DNA of 64,000 bases from Lichenicola sp965198655 (GTDB lineage: Bacteria; Pseudomonadota; Alphaproteobacteria; Acetobacterales; Acetobacteraceae), in NCBI GenBank assembly GCA_965198655.1, contig OZ240668.1, positions 1,736,001 through 1,800,000 on the forward strand, given 5' to 3'. A model generated the notes under the pieces. That model was not told the DNA's origin. It ran no database searches and saw nothing but the letters and a program-made list of their open reading frames with translations. How positions within the stretch are numbered: position 1 is the stretch's first letter; each line of letters begins with the position of its first letter. Below are positions 60,442 through 64,000 of this stretch, piece by piece. The position numbers and the translations under genes are program-made.

Positions 60442-61944
60442 GTGCGCGTGACGTCCAGCAGGCATGACTCCGGTGTCCTGAGCGGCGCCTCGGCCGATAC
60501 GGTGATGCACCGTTCGGGCGATGCGGCCGATGCGTTCGACGGCCACCCGCTCGCGGCGCATTGGGGACGCATCTGTGGCCGGTTGCAGGCCGAGGTCGGG
60601 GAGGTGGAGTATCACACCTGGCTGAGGCAGATGACGCTCGGCCCGATCGACCACGACGAGATCACGCTCTACCTGCCGACGCGCTTCCTGCGCGACTGGG
60701 TGCGCAGCCAGTATGGCGACCGCCTCGGCGCCCTGTGGAACGGCGAGATCGCCGCCATACGACGCGTCGAGCTGATGCTGTCGCCGGACCTGCGCGCGCC
60801 GGCGGCATCCGCGGTGGCGCCGCCGCCTGCGCCGCTCGCGGCGACACCGGTGCAGGCGGGCGCTCCGGTCCATGTCCCAGCCACCCCGGCGGCCGAGCCG
60901 CGCGGCGACCTCGCAGCATCCCTCGATCCGCGCTTCAGCTTCGACGGCTTCGTGGTCGGCAAGCCGAACGAGTTCGCCTATGCCTGCGCCCGGCGCGTGG
61001 CGGAGCGGCCGTCCAGCCCCGGCTTCAACCCGCTGTTCCTGTACGGCGGGGTCGGTCTCGGCAAGACCCACCTGATGCACGCGGTGGGGCTCGAGCTGAC
61101 CCGTGCCGCGCGCAACGCGGGTCCGGTGTCGGTCGCCTACATGTCGGCCGAGAAGTTCATGTACCGCTTCATCGCCGCGATCCGCTCGCAGCAGACCATG
61201 GAGTTCAAGGAGCAGCTCCGCTCGGTCGACGTGCTGATGATCGACGACCTGCAGTTCCTGATCGGCAAGGACAACACGCAGGAGGAGTTCTTCCACACCT
61301 TCAACGCGCTGGTGGACGCCGGCAAGCAGATCGTGGTGTCGGCGGACAAGTCGCCGTCCGACCTGTCCGGGCTCGAGGACCGGCTGCGCACGCGCCTCGG
61401 CTGCGGGATGGTGGCCGACCTGCACGCCACCACCTTCGAGCTTCGCATCTCCATCCTGGAAGCCAAGGCGCTGGCGTCCGGCGTCGCGGTGCCGCCCAAG
61501 GTGCTGGAGTTCCTGGCGCACAAGATCACCACCAACGTGCGCGAGCTGGAGGGTGCGTTGAACCGGATGATCGCGCACGCCAACCTCTTCGGCCGCCCGG
61601 TGACGCTGGACGCGACGCAGGAGGTGCTGCACGACATCCTCAAGGCGCACGACCGCCGCGTCACTATCGAGGAGATCCAGCGCAAGGTGTCGGAGCACTG
61701 GAACATACGCTTGACCGACATGAGCTCGGCAAGGCGCGCGCGCGCGGTGGCGCGTCCGCGCCAGGTGGCGATGTACCTCGCCAAGCAGCTCACCTCGCGT
61801 TCCCTGCCCGAGATCGGCCGCAAGTTCGGCAACCGCGACCACACCACCGTGATGCACGCGGTCAGCCGTGTGACCGAGCTGATGGAGGTCGATACCGCCT
61901 TTGCCGAGGATGTCGAGCTGCTGCGTCGTATGCTGGAAAGCTGA
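60442..61944 (+). CDS. dnaA: Chromosomal replication initiator protein DnaA
   Basis: 500 aa. N-terminal domain I (AAHWGRICGRLQAEVGEVEYHTWLRQM), a variable Ala/Pro-rich linker, then the AAA+ domain with Walker A GGVGLGKTHLMHAV (about 201-214) and Walker B VLMIDDLQFL. Domain IV has the HTH and the signature GNRDHTTVMHAVSRV near the C-terminus. It initiates replication at oriC. Start GTG 60442; GTG 60448 is possible. dnaN follows about 920 bp downstream with a decayed gene on the other strand between them. Confidence 0.95.
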   Translation: MRVTSSRHDSGVLSGASADTVMHRSGDAADAFDGHPLAAHWGRICGRLQAEVGEVEYHTWLRQMTLGPIDHDEITLYLPTRFLRDWVRSQYGDRLGALWNGEIAAIRRVELMLSPDLRAPAASAVAPPPAPLAATPVQAGAPVHVPATPAAEPRGDLAASLDPRFSFDGFVVGKPNEFAYACARRVAERPSSPGFNPLFLYGGVGLGKTHLMHAVGLELTRAARNAGPVSVAYMSAEKFMYRFIAAIRSQQTMEFKEQLRSVDVLMIDDLQFLIGKDNTQEEFFHTFNALVDAGKQIVVSADKSPSDLSGLEDRLRTRLGCGMVADLHATTFELRISILEAKALASGVAVPPKVLEFLAHKITTNVRELEGALNRMIAHANLFGRPVTLDATQEVLHDILKAHDRRVTIEEIQRKVSEHWNIRLTDMSSARRARAVARPRQVAMYLAKQLTSRSLPEIGRKFGNRDHTTVMHAVSRVTELMEVDTAFAEDVELLRRMLES

Positions 61945-61977
61945 CGCGGGCGGCCAGGCCGGCGATCTGGCTGGCGA

Positions 61978-62556
61978 TCAGGGGCACGGGCGCACGGCCA
62001 GCGTGTCGTTCCTCCTGCGCCACCCGTAGCAGGTTGGCCGGTCGTGCGGGTCGGCGCCGACGCGGAGCGTGTTGTCGGCATAGGTCAGGAGGTCGATGAT
62101 GCCGCCTTCCACCGTGCCGACGCGACGAACGACGTCGCTGCGATCCACGGTGTAGAGGATGGCGCGGGCATAGGCGGCACCGAGCTGGTCGCGCAGGAGA
62201 ACCGCCGTGACGCCGGATGGAAGGTTGCCGTGGAGCGGCTCGATCCGAGGCTCGTAGGCGCCGGGTTAACGATCCGACCACAGCAGGACCGGCGACGTCC
62301 TGGTCTTGCGGATCAGGGCGAGGTGGGAGGTCGGCGCCTGCGCGTCGTGAGCGCCATAGTCCGTCCATGTCGCCCACACGAGCGCGTGGTCGTCGCGGTC
62401 GACCGGAACGATCGACAGGGTCGAGACGTCCTTGGCGATCAGTCCCAGGACCGTCCCGCCGAGCGGCCCGTCGTCCGGCCCGGTCGGAACGCGTGCAGCC
62501 AGGGCCGGTCCCGCCAGGACGACGAACAGGCAGGCGCCGAGAACAGCCATGATCAT
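61978..62556 (-). pseudogene. Secreted hypothetical protein interrupted by an in-frame TAA
   Basis: Frame from ATG 62556 (MIMAVLGACLFVVLAGPALAA, a signal peptide) through VLGLIAKDVSTLSIVPVDRDD and VWATWTDYG, ending LLWSDR at a TAA (62266-62268). The same frame then continues without interruption for about 95 codons (PSGVTAVLLRDQLGAAYARAIL, YTVDRSDVVRRVGTVEGG, TCYGWRRRNDTLAVRPCP) to TGA at 61978-61980. The continued coding character implies one former gene of about 192 codons split by a nonsense mutation. No family is recognised. It lies between dnaA and dnaN on the opposite strand. Confidence 0.6.
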
Positions 62557-62864
62557 CCGACCGGTTCTCAAGGAAGCATCGCTGTCGGGCACCTGGACCG
62601 AGTCGAGGTTCATCAGGCCGGCGGTGGAGCTGGTGACAGGACGACCAACACGCTGGTTCATGGCGACATGGCTCGGCTCCAGGACGCGATCCTTGTCCCT
62701 TCTCGCCGCGTCCGACGTTGTCGACAACCACGACCAACGGTCGGGCGCCCGCAGGCGGTCGATGGCCGACCGGCCGGTGCCGCTTCCGCCAGGCGTCCCT
62801 GCCTGCTATGGTCGTATCCCCGTTTGCGATCCCGCGTGACGACGGCCCGGCGAGACAGGACCCC
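62557..62864. other. Region upstream of dnaN with no gene seen
   Basis: About 310 bp between the decayed secreted-protein gene and dnaN. It should hold the dnaN promoter if dnaN is not transcribed from dnaA. No reliable promoter, DnaA box or RNA structure was identified. Confidence 0.4.
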
Positions 62865-63989
62865 ATGAAGTTCAAGGCCGACCGCGCGACGCTGCTCAAG
62901 GCGCTCGCCCATATCCAGAGCGTGGCGGAGAAGCGGAACACCATTCCGATCCTGGCCAACGTCCTGATCGCGGTCCGCGGCGGCCGGCTGAGCTTGACCG
63001 CGACCGACATGGAGATCGCCATCGTCGAGGAGGTGGCCGCCAGCGCCAGCCGGGAAGGCTCGACCACGGCGCCCGCCGCGGTGCTGTTCGAGATCGTGCG
63101 CAAGCTGCCCGACGGGGCCGACGTCGAGCTCGACCAGGCCGGTGGCGACGCGCCGCTGGCGCTGCGTGCGGGACGCTACGCCACCAGCCTGAACGTGCTC
63201 GCGGTGGACGACTTCCCGTCCATGACCGCGGGCAGCCTGCCGCACCGGTTCCGCATCCCGTCGGTGGTGCTGCGCGGCCTGATCGACCGCTCGCGGTTCG
63301 CGATCAGCACGGAGGAAACGCGCTACTACCTGAACGGCATCTACCTGCACACGGCCGCGGGCGACGCCGGCGACATGCTACGCGCGGTCGCCACCGACGG
63401 GCATCGGCTGGCGCGGGTGGAAACCGAGCTGCCCGCGGGTGCTGCCGGGATGCCGGGGGTAATCGTGCCGCGCAAGACCATCGCCGAGCTGCGCAAGCTG
63501 CTTGACGAGGCGGGCGAGGACGTCGAGGTGGCGCTGTCCGACACGCGCATCCAGTTCACGGTCGGCACGGTGATGCTGACCAGCAAGCTGATTGACGGCA
63601 CCTTCCCCGAGTACGACCGCGTGATCCCGCGCGACAACGACAAGGTGCTGCGCGTCGGCAAGCGCGACTTCGCCGACGCGGTGGCGCGCGTGTCCGCGAT
63701 CAGCCAGGAGCGCTCGCGTCCGGTGAAGCTGTCGCTGGAGCGGCACCTGCTGACGCTGTCGGCGGCGAGCCCCGACCAGGGCACCGCCAAGGAGGAGCTC
63801 GACGAGGGGCGGGTGAGCTACGACTCCTCGCCGATCGAGATCGGGTTCCAGGCGCGCTACCTGAACGACATCACCGACCAGATCGACAAGAACGTGGAGT
63901 TCGTGTTCTCCGACAGCGCAGCGCCCACCGTGGTGCGCGACGTCGACAGCCCGTCCGCGCTCTACGTGCTGATGCCGATGCGCGTGTAG
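62865..63989 (+). CDS. dnaN: DNA polymerase III beta subunit (sliding clamp)
   Basis: 374 aa, three-domain clamp. KFKADRATLLKALAHIQSVAEKRNTIPILANVLI is the typical beginning, RAVATDGHRLARVE lies in domain 2, and the C-terminal NPSALYVLMPMRV-like DSPSALYVLMPMRV contributes to the hydrophobic pocket that binds partner proteins. It confers processivity on DNA polymerase III. AGGA precedes ATG 62865 by about 5 bases. It ends 11 bases before the window edge. Confidence 0.95.
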   Translation: MKFKADRATLLKALAHIQSVAEKRNTIPILANVLIAVRGGRLSLTATDMEIAIVEEVAASASREGSTTAPAAVLFEIVRKLPDGADVELDQAGGDAPLALRAGRYATSLNVLAVDDFPSMTAGSLPHRFRIPSVVLRGLIDRSRFAISTEETRYYLNGIYLHTAAGDAGDMLRAVATDGHRLARVETELPAGAAGMPGVIVPRKTIAELRKLLDEAGEDVEVALSDTRIQFTVGTVMLTSKLIDGTFPEYDRVIPRDNDKVLRVGKRDFADAVARVSAISQERSRPVKLSLERHLLTLSAASPDQGTAKEELDEGRVSYDSSPIEIGFQARYLNDITDQIDKNVEFVFSDSAAPTVVRDVDSPSALYVLMPMRV

Positions 63990-64000
63990 TCCCGTCACGG

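Noticed and set aside
60561..62099. Long frame overlapping dnaA in another phase
   Set aside because: Shadow of dnaA with Arg/Ala-rich, motif-free translation.
1..64000. tRNA or rRNA genes
   Set aside because: No stretch with a T-arm consensus and cloverleaf complementarity, and no rRNA-like segment, was recognised on either strand.

Overview
The window is GC-rich chromosomal DNA (by eye about 70% G+C in the backbone) from an alphaproteobacterium, most likely a member of the Acetobacteraceae. This rests on gene content and order only: argS-SPOR-nagZ-scpA-scpB-tatB-tatC-serS, dut-coaBC-ubiE on one strand facing mutM-rpsT-dnaA-dnaN on the other, and a periplasmic aldehyde oxidoreductase (paoABC). 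No rRNA, tRNA or CRISPR array was seen.

Layout. 1-6.4 kb: exported hydrolases (aspartic protease-like lipoprotein, Tat-exported phospholipase C, Tat-exported metallophosphoesterase), a DUF892 protein, a DUF3429 membrane protein and an amidohydrolase. 6.4-10.8 kb: a decaying region with two probable small membrane protein genes, a broken merR and a broken short-chain dehydrogenase gene, an IS630-family element and an IS5-family element. 10.9-20.5 kb: a CxxC peroxidase-like gene, an M61 peptidase, paoABC, and a three-gene operon around a membrane-anchored Clp/Hsp100-type AAA+ ATPase. 20.5-30 kb: housekeeping core (xth, erpA, argS, SPOR protein, nagZ, scpAB, tatBC, serS). 30-39.6 kb: surface-glycan genes (three glycosyltransferases, then a HAD phosphatase, a nucleotidyltransferase-kinase fusion and a second nucleotidyltransferase), with a DUF815 ATPase and yajC between them. 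39.6-44.7 kb: an island of mobile elements (IS630 nested in the target duplication of an IS1595 element, IS3, a second IS5 copy, a 164-bp MITE). 44.7-47.8 kb: a lower-GC pair encoding a small secreted protein and a large beta-helix protein whose C-terminal domain resembles it. 48-56 kb: amino-acid permease, a glycosyltransferase, small proteins, msrA and an ABC importer lacking its binding protein. 56-64 kb: dut, coaBC, ubiE, mutM, rpsT, dnaA, a nonsense-interrupted secreted-protein gene, and dnaN.

Three large-scale features tie the window together. Six copies of a 100-165 bp multi-hairpin repeat lie mostly 10-30 bp after stop codons. Two nearly identical IS5-family copies in inverted orientation bracket about 33 kb containing essential genes, and could support inversion of that segment. 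Several Tat substrates occur, but tatA is absent from the tatB-tatC cluster. The best candidate for an undescribed system is the membrane-anchored AAA+ module at 17.7-20.5 kb.

Limits: functions are assigned from motifs and family knowledge by reading alone. No database or structure search was run, and many start codons are choices between alternatives.
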